Assembly (NCBI GenBank): GCA_021234155.1
Contig: JAJEKV010000086.1
Span: forward strand, 3,833,461 to 3,897,460
Origin: Isoetes taiwanensis
Taxonomy: Eukaryota; Streptophyta; Lycopodiopsida; Isoetales; Isoetaceae
Length of the DNA stretch: 64,000 nt
Direction of reading: 5' to 3'
Shown here: piece after piece, positions 46,750 through 59,957 of the stretch
How the letters are laid out: every line of letters begins with the position of its first letter
Position numbering within the stretch: the stretch's first letter is position 1
Made by a program: the position numbers and the translations under genes
The notes under the pieces: generated by a model
Seen by the model: only the letters and a program-made list of their open reading frames with translations
Told to the model about the DNA's origin: nothing
The model's database searches: none

Positions 46750-49700
46750 AAAAAATTGGGCGTGTCTTTGGAGATGAATTAGGGATCGGTGGCAAAAAAA
46801 TCAGAATTTATTTTCGTGCAATGCATTAATTATGAATTTAATCGTGTGTTGCCCTTTGCAAAAAGCGCCCCGACTTCTAATTGCCACATCGGAGGAGGAC
46901 AGGTCCAAACTCCGTTAGTCGGTTCCCCTTGCTATGCGTTCGGCGCGGCTTCACCGACCCCGCGTTCCAAGCTGCACCTTGAGACTAGGACTTCGGCCCC
47001 CAAAGCGTAAACCCTTCTAGGCACGGCAGCTCCACGGGGTTTTACGTTTGGGAACCCTCTCCTTGTCCGGTCCGGCGGGACCCTAGCGGCGTGTCTTGAA
47101 GTGGAGTTGGGGTGTTGGCCTTGAGGCCTAGCGGACCCTAAAATCCCTCAGGGGCTGCTTTCCCAAATTTCCTCTCCCTAAGGCCACGGGGAAGAGCGGG
47201 CAACCTCCCTCTCGGAACCCACGATTTGGCGCCAATGGACTGAAGCGTTGACATTGCTCACGGAAACCAAGTTAAAGGTGGCAAAAGACCGGGACTTCGG
47301 CCCCCAAAGCGTAAACCCTTCTAGGCACGGCAGCCCTAGGGGTGCGGGGATTCGTTTGGAGAGCCCTCTCCTTGTCGGTCGGTAGGGACTTTGCGCCATG
47401 TCTTGAAGTGGGGTTGGGGTGTTGGTTGGAGGCCGATTTGGCGGACACTAAAATCCCTCGGAAGGCTGCTTGCCCGAATTTCCTCTCCCCAAGGCCACGG
47501 GGAAGGGCCGGGCAACCTCCCCTTGTTTTGGAAAGCAGCGATTTGGCTCGCCCAATGGACTCGAGAATGCCCGACATTGCCACGGGGATCAGGTTAAAGG
47601 TGGCGGAAGACCGGGGACTTCGGCCCCAAAGCGTAAACCCTTCTAGAGCACGGCAGCCCGCGGGGTTCGTTTGGACTCTCCCCTCCTTGTCGGTTAGGGA
47701 CTTTCGCCATGTCTTGAAGTGAGTTGGGGTGTTGAGCGAGCGCGGGACACTAAAACCCCCTCCGGAAGCTGCTTGCCCGAATTTCCTCTCCCAAGCCCCG
47801 GGGAAGGGCGGGCAACCTCCCCTCATGTCTTGCCCGCGATTTGGCTCTGCCAATGGACTCGGAATGCCGACATTGCCACGGGGATCAAGTTAGGTGGCGG
47901 AAGCCGGGACTTCGGCCCCAAAGCGTAAACCCTTCTAGAGCACGGCAACCCACGGGGTTTCGTTTGAGGCCCTCTCCTTGTCGGTCGGTAGGGACCTACT
48001 TGCAGGTGTCTTGAAGTGGGGTTGGGGTGTTGGCCCCGGACCTAAAATCCCTCGGAGGCTGCTTGCCCCAAATTTCCTCTCCCCAAGGCCACGGGGCCGG
48101 ACGGGCGACCTCGCTCTCAGGAATGCGATCGACTCTGCCAATGGACTCGAGCGTCGACATTGCCACAGGGACCAAGTTCGTGGCAGGAAGACCACCCGAA
48201 CTCCAGAAGCGCCAAAGTAGCTCACTTCCATCACACTCGTGGTCAATTGGCCTAGGATGTGCATGCGGGATCTTGTCGTGGAGGCGTGAGTGTTTCCTTC
48301 TTTTCGCCAAAACCCGCCAGGTGTAACTTGCTCCCTAGGGTAATTTCGCCATTCGGACGATTTGGCGGGGTCTATTTGCCATTAGGAGCATCCCGGTGCG
48401 ACGACAAAAAGCAGATGCGGTTTCTACAAGGCCGACATCGGGCGCCCAGCCCGGTTTGACAAGTTCTCCCCGGACCCGATCTGGAATCTTTTGGACCTTC
48501 GAAGAGGGGCCTGAGAGCGGAGGATCAGCGGTGGGATAGGGAACCAGGGCTCGGGGGAGGTGGTCATTGGCGTGCAGCCCGAGGCAGGCTGCCGAGGAAG
48601 AGCTGCCTCGGGGAACTTTTTGGATCCGCCTCTGGGGTCAGGACTCTCCCCTCTTGTGAGGGATCCTGCAAGGTCTGGCCTCGTTTGACTTGGGGAAGGG
48701 TGCCGGCTCGGTTGCCACAGCGGGCTGCCCGCCGGATTCTAATCTAACCCTTTGACCTAGACCTTCTCAGAAAATTCGAAAATTGGGCCGTGTCTTTGGA
48801 GATGAATTAGGGATCGCTGGCAAAAACGAATTTATTTTTCGTGCAATGCATTAATTGCGAATTCTGAATGTCTTGCCCTTTGCAAAGCGCCCCCGACTTC
48901 TCTTGCCACATCGGGAGGAGGAAAGGCCCAAACTCGCTCGTCGGTTCCCCTTGCTCAGAGTATTCTCGGCTGCGCTTCTCGGCCGGTCCCAAGTGCTTGC
49001 AGACGGGACTCGGCCCCAAAAGCGTAAACCCTTCTAGAGCACGGCAACCCACGGGGTTTACGTTTGAGGCCCTCTCCTTGTCCGGTCGGCGGGACCCTTG
49101 CCCGTGTCTTGAAGATGGGGTTGGGGTGTTGGCCTTGAGGCCTTGGACCCTAAATCCCCCGGGAGGCTGCTTGCCCCAAATTTCCTCTCCCCAAGGCCAC
49201 GAGGGGCCGGGCCGAGGCGACCTCAGCTCTCGGGAATCGCGATCGACTCGCCAATGGACTCGAGAGCGTCGACATTGCCACAGGGACCAAGTTAGTGGCG
49301 GAAGACCACCCGAACTCAAGAAGCGCCAAAGTAGCTCACTTCCATCACACTTCGTAGTCAATTGGCCTAGGATGTGCATGCGGGGGATCTTGTCGTGGAG
49401 GCGTGAGTGTTTCCTTCTTTCGCCAAAACCGGCCGTGTAACTTGCTCCCTAGGGTAATTTCGCCATTCGGACGATTTGGCGGGGTCTATTTGCCATTCGA
49501 ACATCCCGGTGCGAACGACAAAAGCAGTGATGCGGTTTCTACAAAGCCAGACATCGGGGCCAGCGGTTTGACAAGTTCTCGGACCCGATCTGGAATCTTT
49601 TGGACCTTCGAAGAGGGGCCCTGAGCGGAGGATCAGCGGTCGGATAGGGGAACAGGGCTCGGGGAGGGTGGTCATTAGCGTGCGACCCGGGGGAGGCGGC

Positions 49701-52700
49701 TGCCGGGAAGGGCTGCCTGGGAACTTTTGGATCCGCCTCACGGGGTCAGGACTCTCCCCTCTTGTGAGGGGATCCTGCAAGGTCGGCCTCGTTTGACTTG
49801 GGGAAGGGTGCCGGCTCGGTTTGCCACAGCGGGCTGCCCGGCCGTTCTAATGCTAACCCTTTGACCTAGACCTTCTCAGAAAATTCGAAAATTGGGCCGT
49901 GTCTTTGGAGATGAATTAGGGATCCCGGCAAAAACAGGAATTTATTTTCGTGCAATGCATTAATTGCGAATTCTGAATGTCTTGCCCAGCGCAAAAGCGC
50001 CCCCGACTTCTACTTGCCACATCGGGGAGGAGGAAAGGCCCAAACTCCGCTCCGTCAGTTCCCCTTGCTCCGTATTCACCGGCTCTTTGCTTCTCGGCGG
50101 TCCCAAGTGCAGAGACCGGGACTTCGGCCCCAAAGCGTAAACCCTTCTAGAGCACGGCAGCCCGCGGGGTTTTCGTTTGAGGCCCTCTCCTTGTCGGTCG
50201 GTAGGGACCTTCGCCCGTGTCTTGAAGATGGGGTTGGGGTGTTGGCGCTTGAGGCGGACCCTAAAATCCCCTCAGGGGCTGCTTGCCCCAAATTTCCTCT
50301 CCCCAAGGCCACGGGGCCGGGCCGAGGCGACCTCCGCTCTCGGAATCGCGATCGACTCTGCCAATGGACTCGAGCGTCGACATTGCCACAGGGACCAAGT
50401 TCCGTGGCGAAGACCACCCGAACTCCAAGAAGCGCCAAAGTAGCTCACTTCCATCACACTCGTAGTCAATTGGCCTAGGATGTGCATGCGGGATCTTGTC
50501 GTGGAGGCGTGAGTGTTTCCTTCTTTCATAAAACCGACCGTGTAACTTGCTCCCTAGGGTAATTTCGCCATTCGGACGATTTGGCGGGGTCTATTTGCCA
50601 TTCCGGAGCATCCCGGTGCCGAGCGACAAAAGCAGTGCGGTTTCTACAAAGCCCGACATCGGGGGCCCAGCGGTTTGACAAGTTTCTCGGACCCGATCTG
50701 GAATCTTTTGGACCTTCGAAGAGGGGCCCTGAGCGGAGGATCAGCGGTGGGATAGGGGAGGCAGGGCTCCGGGAGGTGGTCATTGGCGTGCGACCCGGGG
50801 GGCGGCCGGGAAAAGCTGCCTCGGGGAACTTTTGGATCGCCTCACGGGGTCAGGACTCTCCCCTCTTGTGAGGGATCCTGCAAGGTCTGGCCTCGTTTGA
50901 CTTGGGGAAGGGTGCATTTCGGTTGCCACAGCGGGCTGCCCCGACCCGTTCTAATGCTAACCCTTTGACCTAGACCTTCTCCGAAAATTCCGAAAAAATT
51001 GGGCGTGTCTTTTGGAGATGAATTAGGGATCCGGTGGCAAAAACGAATTTATTTTTCGTGCAATGCATTAATTGCGAATTCACGAATGTCTTGCCCTTTG
51101 CAAAAGCCCCCGACTTCTACTTGCCACATCGGGGAGGAGGAAAGGCCCAAACTCCGCTCCGTCGGTTCCCCTTGCTCCGTATTCTCGGCTGCTGCTTCGG
51201 CCAGGTCCCAAGTGCAGAGACCGGGGACTTCGGCCCCAAAGCGTAAACCCTTCTAGAGCACGGCAACCCACGGGGTTTCGTTTGGAGAGGCCCTCTCCTT
51301 GTCGGTCGGCGGGACCTTGCGCCCGTGTCTTGAAGTGGGGTTGGGGTGTTGGCCTTGAGGCTTGGACCCTAAAATCCCTCGGGGCTGCTTGCCCCAAATT
51401 TCCTCTCCCCAAGGCCACAGGGGCCGGGCCGGGCGACCTCGCTCTCAGGAATCGCGATCGACTCGCCAATGGACTCGAGCGTCGACATTGCCACAGGGGA
51501 CCAAGTTCGTGGCGAAGACCACCGAACTCCAAGAAGCGCCAAAGTAGCTCACTTCCATCACACTTTCGTAGTCAATTGGCCTAGGATGTGCATGCGGGAT
51601 CTTGTCGTGGAGGCGTGAGTGTTTCCTTCTTTATAAAACCGGCCGTGTAACTTGCTCCCTAGGGTAATTTCGCCATTCGGACGATTTGGCGGGGTCTGTT
51701 GCCATTCCGGAGCATCCCGGTGCCGAGCGACAAAAGCAGTGCGGTTTCTACAAAGGTAGACATCGGGGCGCCCAGCGGTTTGACAAAGTTCTCGGACCCG
51801 ATCTGGAATCTTTTGGACCTTCGAAGGGGGGGCCCTGAGCGGAGGATCAGCGGTGGGATAGAGGCAGGGCTCGGGAGGGTGGTCATTGGCGCGTGCGGCC
51901 AGGGGGGCTGCCGAGGGAAAGAGCTGCCTCGGGGAACTTTTGGATCCCGCCTCACGGGGTGGGACTCTCCCCTCTTGTGAGGGGATCCTGCAAGGTCGGC
52001 CTCGTTTGACTTGGGGAAGGGTGCGGCATTTCGGTTGCCACAGCGGGCTGCCCGGCCCGTTCTAATCTAACCCTTTGACCTAGACCTTCTCCAGAAAATT
52101 CCGAAAATTGGGCGTGTCTTTGGAGATGAATTAGGGATCCCGGCAAAAAACCGAATTTATTTTAGGTGCAATGCATTAATTGTGAATTCTGAATGTCTTG
52201 CCTTTTGCAAAAGCCCCCGACTTCTACTTGCCCACAGGGGGAGGAGGAAAGGCCCAAACTCGCTCCGTCGGTCCCCTTGCTCTCCGTATTCTAGGAGCTT
52301 CTCGGCGAGGTCCCAAGTGCAGCGGACCAGGACTCGGCCCCAAAAGCGTAAACCCTTCTAGAGCACGGCAACCCCACGGGGTTTTACGTTTGGAGGAGCC
52401 CTCTCCTTGTCGGATTCCGGTAGGGACCTTTTGCGGGGCGTGTCTTGAAGATGGGGTTGGGGTGTTGGCCCTTGGCCTTGGACCCTAAAATCCCTCAGGA
52501 GGCTGCTTGCCCCAAATTTCCTCTCCCCAAGGCCACAGGGGCCGGGCAGGCGACCTCCGCTCTCGGGAATGCGATCGACTCACGCCAATGGACTCGAGCG
52601 TCGACATTGCCACGGGGGGACCAAGTTCCGTGGCGAAGACCACCCGAACTCCAAGCGCCAAAGTAGCTCACTTCCATCACACTCGTAGTCAATTGGCCTA

Positions 52701-55700
52701 GGATGTGCATGCGGGATCTTGTCGTGGAGGCGTGAGTGTTTCCTTCTTTCGCCAAAACCGGCCAGGTGTAACTTGCTCCCTAGGGTAATTTCGCCATTCG
52801 GACGATTTGGCGGGGGTCTATTTGCCATTAGAACATCCCGGTGCGAGCGACAAAAGCATGATCGGTTTCTACAAAAGGCCGAGACATCGGGGCGCTTAGC
52901 GGTTTGACAAGTTCTCGGACGATCTGGAATCTTTTGGACCTTCCGAAGAGGGGCCTGAGCGGAGGATCAGCGGTGGGATAGGGGCAGGGCTCGGGAGGTG
53001 GTCGTTAGCGTCAGCCAGGGGGGCTGCCCGCGGGGAAGGGCTGCCTGGGAACTTTTTGGATCCGCCTCACGGGGTCAGGACTCTCCCCTCTTGTGAGGGG
53101 ATCCTGCAAGGTCGGCCTCGTTTGACTTGGGGAAGGGTGCCCATTTCGGTTGCCCACAGCGGGCTGCCCGGCCGTTCTAATGCTAACCCTTTGACCTAGA
53201 CCTTCTCAGAAAATTCGAAAAGTGGGCGTGTCTTTGGAGATGAATTAGGGATCGGCAAAAAGCGAATTTATTTTCGTGCAATGCATTAATTGCGAATTCA
53301 CGAATGTCTTGCCCCTTTGCAAAAGCCCCCGACTTCTACTTGCCACATCGGGGAGGAGGAAAGGCCCAAACTCCGCTCCGTCGGTTCCCCTTGCTCCGTA
53401 TTCTCGGCTGCTGCTTCTCGGCGGTCCCAAGTGCAGCAGCAGACCGGGGACTCGGCCCCAAAGCGTAAACCCTTCTAGAGCACGGCAACCCACGGGGTTT
53501 TCGTTTGAGGCCCTCTCCTTGTCGGTCGGTAGGGACCTTGCAGCCCGTGTCTTGAAGTGGGGTTGGGGTGTTGGCCTTGAGGCCTTGGACCCTAAAATCC
53601 CTCAGGAGGCTGCTTGCCCCAAATTTCCTCTCCCCAAGGCCACGGGGGCCGGGCCGAGGCGACCTCCGGCTCTCGAGGAATCGCGATCGACTACGCCAAT
53701 GGACTCGGAGCGTCGACATTGCCACTGGGGACCAAGTTCCGTGGCGAGAAGACCACCGAACTCAAGCGCCAAAGTAGCTCACTTCCATCACACTTTCGTA
53801 GTCAATTGGCCTAGGATGTGCATGCGGGGATCTTGTCGTGGAGGCGTGAGTGTTTCCTTCTTTCGCCAAAACCGGCCAGGTGTAACTTGCTCCCTAGGGT
53901 AATTTCGCCATTCCGGACGATTTGGCGGGGGTCTATTTGCCATTAGGAACATCCCGGTGCCCGAGCGACAAAAGCAGTCGCGGTTTCTACAAAGGGACAT
54001 CGGGGGGCCAGCGGTTTGACAAGTTCTCGGGACCCGATCTGGAATCTTTTGGACCTTCGAAGAGGGCCCTGAGCGGAGGATCAGCGGTCCGGATAGAGGC
54101 CGGGGCTCGGGAGGGTGGTCATTAGCGTGCGACCAGGGGGGGGCTGCCCGGGAAGGGGCTGCCTCGGGGAACTTTTTGGATCCGCCTCACGGGGGTGGGA
54201 CTCTCCCCTCTTGTGAGGGATCCTGCAAGGTCTGGCCTCGTTTGACTTGGGGAAGGGTGCCGGCTCGGTTTGCCAGCAGCGGGCTGCCCGGCCGTTCTAT
54301 CTAACCCTTTGACCCTAGACCTTCTCGAAAATTCGAAAAATTGGGCGTGTCTTTGGAGATGAATTAGGGATCGCTGGCAAAAAAGCGGAATTTATTTTCG
54401 TGCAATGCATTAATTGCGAATTTACGAATGTCTTGCCCTTTGCAAAAGCCCCCGACTTCTACTTGCCATCGGGGAGGAGGAAAGGCCCAAACTCCGCTCC
54501 GTCGGTTCCCCTTGCTCCGTTATTCACCGGCTCTTTGCTTCGGCGGTCCCAAGTGCAGCGGACCCGGGACTTCGGCCCCAAAAGCGTAAACCCTTCTAGA
54601 GCACGGCAGCCCCGGGGGGTTTACGTTTGGGAGGCCCTCTCCTTGTCGGTCGGCGGGACCTTGCGCAGGTGTCTTGAAGTGGGGTTGGGGTGTTGGCCTT
54701 GAGCCCTTGGCGGACCCTAAAATCCCTCAGGGGCTGCTTGCCCCAAATTTCCTCTCCCAAGGCCACGGGGGCCGGACGAGGCGACCTCTCTCTCAGGAAT
54801 CATGATCGACTCTGCCAATGGACTCGAGCGTCGACATTGCCACAGGGACCAAGTTAAAGTGGCGGAAGACCACCCGAACTCCAAAGCGCCAAAGTAGCTC
54901 ACTTCCATCACACTCGTAGTCAATTGGCCTAGGATGTGCATGCGGGATCTTGTCGTGGGCGTGAGTGTTTCCTTCTTTCAAAACCCGGCCAGGTGTAACT
55001 TGCTCCCTAGGGTAATTTTCGCCATTCGGACGATTTGGCGGGGGTCTATTTGCCATTAGGAGCATCCCGGTGCGAGCGACAAAGCATGCGGTTTCTACAA
55101 GGGCAGACATCGGGGCGCCCAGCGGTTTGACAAGTTCTCGGACCCGATCTGGAATCTTTTGGACCTTCGAAGAGGGGCCCTGAGCGGAGGATCAGCGGTG
55201 GGATAGGGAAGCCGGGCTCGGGAGGGTGGTCATTAGCGTGCGGCCAGGGGGGGGTGCCGGGAAAAGGCTGCCTCGGGGAACTTTTTGGATCCGCCTCACG
55301 GGGTCGGGACTCTCCCCTCTTGTGAGGATCCCTGCAAGGTCCTGGCCTCGTTTGACTTGGGGAAGGGTGCCGGCTTCGGTTGCCTACAGCGGGCTGCCCG
55401 GCCGTTCTATGCTAACCCTTTGACCTAGACCTTCTCGAAAATTCGAAAATTGGGCGTGTCTTTGGAGATGAATTAGGGATCGGCCCGGCAAAAAGCGAAT
55501 TTATTTTTCGTGCAATGCATTAATTGCGAATTCACGAATGTCTTGCCTTTGCAAAAGCCCCCGACTTCTACTTGCCACATCGGAGGAGGAGGAAAGGCCC
55601 AAACTCGCTCCGTCGGTTCCCCTTGCTCGTATTCTCGGCTGCTTTGCTTCCGGCCGGGTCCCAAGTGCAGCAGACCGGGACTCGGCCCCAAAGCGTAAAC

Positions 55701-58072
55701 CCTTCTAGAGCACGGCAGCCCACGGGGTTTTCGTTTGAGAGGCCCTCTCCTTGTCCGGTCGGTAGGGACCTTGCAGGTGTCTTGAAAGTGGGGTTGGGGT
55801 GTTGGCCTTGAGCCGGACCCTAAAATCCCTCCGGGGCTGCGCCCCAAATTTCCCTCTCCCAAGGCCACAGGGGCCGGACGAGGCGACCTCCGCTCTCAGG
55901 AATCGCGATCGACTCGCCAATGGACTCGAGCGTCGACATTGCCACGGGGACCAAGTTAGTGGCGGAAGACCACCCGAACTCCAAAGCGCCAAAGTAGCTC
56001 ACTTCCATCACCTTTTCGTAGTCAATTGGCCTAGGATGTGCATGCGGGGATCTTGTCGTGGAGGCGTGAGTGTTTCCTTCTTTCGCAAAACCGGCCAGGT
56101 GTAACTTGCTCCCTAGGGTAATTTCGCCATTGGGACGATTTGGCGGGGTCTATTTGCCATTAGGAGCATCCCGGTGCCCGAGCGACAAAGCAGTGCGGTT
56201 TCTACAAAGTAGACATCGGGGCGCCCAGCGGTTTGACAAGTTCTCGGACCCGTCTGGAATCTTTTGGACCTTCGAAGAGGGCCCCACGAGCGGAGGATCA
56301 GCGGTGGGATAGAGGCAGGGCTCAGGGAGGGTGGTCATTGGCGATGCGACCCGGGGGCTTATTTGCCGAGGAAAAGGGCTGCCTGGGAACTTTTGGATCG
56401 CCTCACGGGGTCAGGACTCTCCCCTCTTGTGAGGATCAAGGTCGGCCTCGTTTGACTTGGGGAAGGGTGCCGGCTTCGGTTGCCACAGCGGGCTGCCCGG
56501 CCGTTCTAATGCTAACCCTTTGACCCCTGGAACCTTCTCGAAAATTCGAAAATTGGGCGTGTCTTTGGAGATGAATTAGGGATCCCGCTGGCAAAAAGCC
56601 GGAATTTATTTTAGGTGCAATGCATTAATTGCGGAATTCACGAATGTCTTGCCCTTTGCAAAAGCCCCAGACTTCTACTTGCCACATCGGAGGGAGGAAA
56701 GGCCCAAACTCCGCTCCGTCGGTTCCCCTTGCTCCGTATTCTCGGCTGCTGCTACCGGCCGGGTCCCCAAGTGCAGCAGACCCGGGACTCGGCCCCAAAG
56801 CGTAAACCCTTCTAGAGCACGGCAACCCACGGGGTTTCGTTTGAAGCCCTCTCCTTGTCGGTCGGTAGGGACCTTGGCGCCGTGTCTTGAAGATGGGGTT
56901 GGGGTGTTGGGCCTTGAGCGGACCTAAAATCCCTCGGGAGGCTGCTTGCCCCAAATTTCCTCTCCCCAAGGCCACAGGGGCCGGGGCCAGGCGACCTCAG
57001 CTCTCGGGAATCGCGATCGACTCGCCAATGGACTCGAGCGTCGACATTGCCACAGGGACCAAGTTAAAGTGGCGAAAGACCACCCGAACTCAAAAGCGCC
57101 AAAGTAGCTCACTTCCATCACACTTTCGTAGTCAATTGGCCTAGGATGTGCATGCGGGATCTTGTCGTGGGGCGTGAGTGTTTCCTTCTTTCGCAAAACC
57201 CGGCCAGTGTAACTTGCTCCCTAGGGGTAATTTAGCCATTCGGACGATTTGGCGGGGTCTATTGCCATTCGGAGCATCCCCGGTGCGAGCGACAAAGCAG
57301 TGCGGTTTCTACAAGGCCGACATCGGGGCGCCCCGCGGTTTGACAAGTTCTCCCGGACCGATCTGGAATCTTTTGGACCTTCGAAGAGGGGCCCCTGAGC
57401 GGAGGATCCAACGGTGGGATGGGGAGCGGGGGCTCGGGAGGGTGGTCATTAGCGTGCAGCCCGGGGGCACCCGGGGCTGCCTGGGAACTTTTTTTGGATC
57501 CCGCCTCACGGGGTGGGACTCTCCCCTCTTGTGAGGGATCTGCAAGGTCTGGCCTCGTTTGACTTGGGGAAGGGTGCCGGCTCGGTTGCCACACAGCGGG
57601 CTGCCCGGACGTTCTATCTTAACCCTTTGACCTAGACCTTCTCAGAAATTCCGAAAATTGGGCGTGTCTTTGGAGATGAATTAGGGATCGGCGGCAAAAA
57701 CGAATTTATTTTGGGTGCAATGCATTAATTGCGAATTCTGAATGTCTACCCTTGCCCAAAAGCCCCGGCTTCTGCTTGCCACATCGGAGGAGGAAAGGCC
57801 CAAACTCCGCTCCGTCGGTTCCCCTTGCTCCGTATTCTGTTTGCTGCTTCGGCCGGGGTCCCAAGTTACAGCGGACCAGGTTCGACCCCAAAAGCGTAAA
57901 CCCTTTCTAGAGCACGGCAACCCCACGGGGTTTTACGTTTGAGCCCTCTCCTTGTGTCGGTCGGCGGGACCGGCGCCGTGTCTTGAAGTGGGGTTGGGGT
58001 GTTGGCCGTGGCCTTGGACCCTAAAATCCCTCCGGGCTGCTTGCCCAAATTTCCTCCCCCAAGGCCACAGGG
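46750..58072. repeat. Large tandem array of a GC-rich ~1.11-kb unit, copy B
   Basis: The landmark CGTGCAATGCATTAATTG recurs near 48830, 49939, 51047, 52155, 53263, 54387, 55497, 56604 and 57703, giving spacings of 1099-1124 bp. The first interval (46805-48830) is longer because the ~300-bp AAAGCGTAAACCC module is repeated four times there (about 46993, 47298, 47617, 47910). Each later unit has one module. The last unit is cut at 58072. Units differ mostly by tiny indels around CG, CCG, CTG and CAG. Long open frames occur in several units but are not conserved in length or start, so I call no genes. No ribosomal RNA sequence is present. Confidence 0.9.
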
Positions 58073-58083
58073 AACTTCGAAAT

Positions 58084-58345
58084 TCAAGGTGAAGGCGTCG
58101 TTGAACCACGAAGGCATGTCCAAAACCCTTACTTGATAATCTATGAAGAGGCTGCAACCATATATGAAGTTGTATGTGATCATGCGCGAGAGAATATGGC
58201 AAATCAAAAAGCTCTTCTTGCGACTTTGCATGGATTTGTGGCTGGGCATGCCTTGTGTAGGTGTATCTTGGAAAGCAACACAGTGAGCCATATGTTTGCC
58301 TTTTCTGATCATGATGAAGTGATTGGCAAGCTTGATTTAGTATGA
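58084..58345 (+). pseudogene. Fragment of an unknown coding sequence after the array
   Basis: Directly after the array break, a frame reads LIIYEEAATIYEVVCDHARE and then NMANQKALLATLHGFVAGHA, stopping at 58345. It is AT-richer than the array and looks coding. The family is not recognised; a captured gene fragment is possible. Confidence 0.3.
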
Positions 58346-59260
58346 AAGTATGCAAGTGAAGCTCAATGGTGCACAAGTCTGGTTTATTAAAGTGGATAGA
58401 TAAACAAGGATGGAGAGAAATCTAAGTGGATAGATAAAGAAGGATAGATAAAATACATAAGTAATCATTGCCAACTAGTGCTCCATTATTATCGCTCCGG
58501 ATGTGTGAGTTTCATTGGAAGCAATACCCCAAGAATCATTGGCATCTGAGTTGCCTCCTCCCATCTGTCATTTCCATTTGATGCAATTCCCCAACTATCA
58601 TTCTCACACGATTCCTTGTTATCGTATCATTGTTACCAATAGCATCATGTTGATTTCCTCCCCATCGATATTCACGAGTTTCAATGATGTTCAATGCTTT
58701 AAAATCTCAGCTAAAAAGAGCCACGAGTTTATTCTATGCATTCTACCTCGAGAAAAGACCGATCTCTATCTTTGTGTAATGGTTTGATTCCTTTTATATG
58801 TAGTTTTCTGAAGGAAGATGCAATGCATACTTATATGGAGAGATGTTTTCATGGGCCGTTTAACAAACGTTGTTTCGTCGGGCGTTGGAGTTGTTAATCG
58901 GTGTATAGTTCCTCCCGTAATATAAATGATCGATTACTTGGCCGAATGTGGCTTTGAAAATTAATGCCAAGGTAACTCACTTGGTACCCCATAATGGCTC
59001 CCCCGTTTCATTGGCGAAGACTTACTTTCAAACCGTAGTGTGGAGGATATAATATGATGTTATCGATGGAATTTCGGTCGTGGTCTTCCAAAGGTCTCCG
59101 GGGAGCCAACTATAATCTTTGGAATGGATGTGTCACATGGAGCCCCATTCTCGTCAAATTCACCATCAATTGCAATTGTAAGGATTGAAGCGTGTGTGCA
59201 TTTGACTTAAGCGTTATTATTATAATTATAATAATAACTTATAATTATAACTTAATAAAA
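58346..59260. other. No recognised gene
   Basis: Mixed DNA with the repeated words GTGGATAGATAAA (about 58392 and 58428) and an AT palindrome-like stretch at 59218-59255 (TTATTATTATAATTATAATA). No coding region can be supported. Confidence 0.4.
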
Positions 59261-59264
59261 AGGG

Positions 59265-59360
59265 CACGTCGTTTAACACAAAGACGTCGTTATAGACGTC
59301 GTTTAACGACTATTGCAGACGCCGTTAAGCGACGGGCGTCGTTCAACGGCGTCTGTAACT
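59265..59360. repeat. CACTA subterminal repeats of the second element
   Basis: GCACGTCGTTTAACACAAAG, GACGTCGTTATAGACGTCG, GACGCCGTTAAGCGACGG and GCGTCGTTCAACGGCGTC occur in a row. Two isolated copies follow at about 60005 and 60058. This is the same family as at 29.4 kb. Confidence 0.75.
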
Positions 59361-59803
59361 TTTTATCGAAACAGAAGCGGCTTTTCGCCGCCTAGTTTTT
59401 TGGTTCTAAAGCGGCCGGAGGAGGCGTTTTAATTAGCGATTTTTTGGCGCGGATCATCCTTGCGGTCCTTTCCAAGCTTCAAGCAAGCATCCAAAGGTAT
59501 TTCAATGGATCAATCAACTCTATTTTTGAATTAGGCTTGTTGTTTGATAGATTTAGGGCTTCTTGTTTTTCTTATTTGTTTTCAATCCATCCCATTTCTA
59601 TCCTCCTCTTCTTTCCATCCTTGTTTTCTTCAATCCATTTTAGCCTCTTATTAGTATGAATCGAATCCTCCTCCTTCTTCTTCCAATGATCTTCCAATCA
59701 TTGGTTTCTTCCTTCTAATCTTAGTTCTTCCAATCTTCTATTCATTTTTCTTCTTCTTCTTCTTCACCACTTTCTCATTCTATTCAATCTTTCTTTCCTA
59801 TCT

Positions 59804-59925
59804 CCTCTTCTTCTTCTTCTTCTTCTTCTTCTTCTTCTTCTTCTTCTTCTTCTTCTTCTTCTTCTTCTTCTTCTTCTTCTTCTTCTTCTTCTTCTTCTTC
59901 TTCTTCTTCTTCTTCTTCTTCTTCT

Positions 59926-59947
<22 letters not shown>
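59804..59947. repeat. (TTC)n / (GAA)n microsatellite, about 48 units
   Basis: An almost perfect TTC run of about 144 bp inside a longer pyrimidine tract (59640-60000). It generates artificial poly-Glu and poly-Arg frames on the minus strand. Confidence 0.95.

Positions 59948-59957
<10 letters not shown>

Noticed and set aside
47272-49440. Open frames of about 190 codons on both strands in the tandem array
   Set aside because: GC-rich repeat units contain few stops. The frames are not kept in start, length or sequence from unit to unit and overlap each other on opposite strands.
53276-53902. A 208-codon open frame in the array
   Set aside because: The neighbouring units have stops or frame changes in the same place, so there is no sign of protein-level conservation.
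46750-58072. Array as ribosomal DNA intergenic spacer or 5S rDNA
   Set aside because: I see no 18S, 5.8S, 25S or 5S sequence in or next to the array, and it joins transposon DNA directly. Spacer-only origin cannot be fully excluded.
58470-58482. CACTAG on the minus strand as the right end of the first CACTA element
   Set aside because: The following bases do not match the left terminus (CACTACAAGGGATGCG), and no subterminal repeats lie on its inner side.
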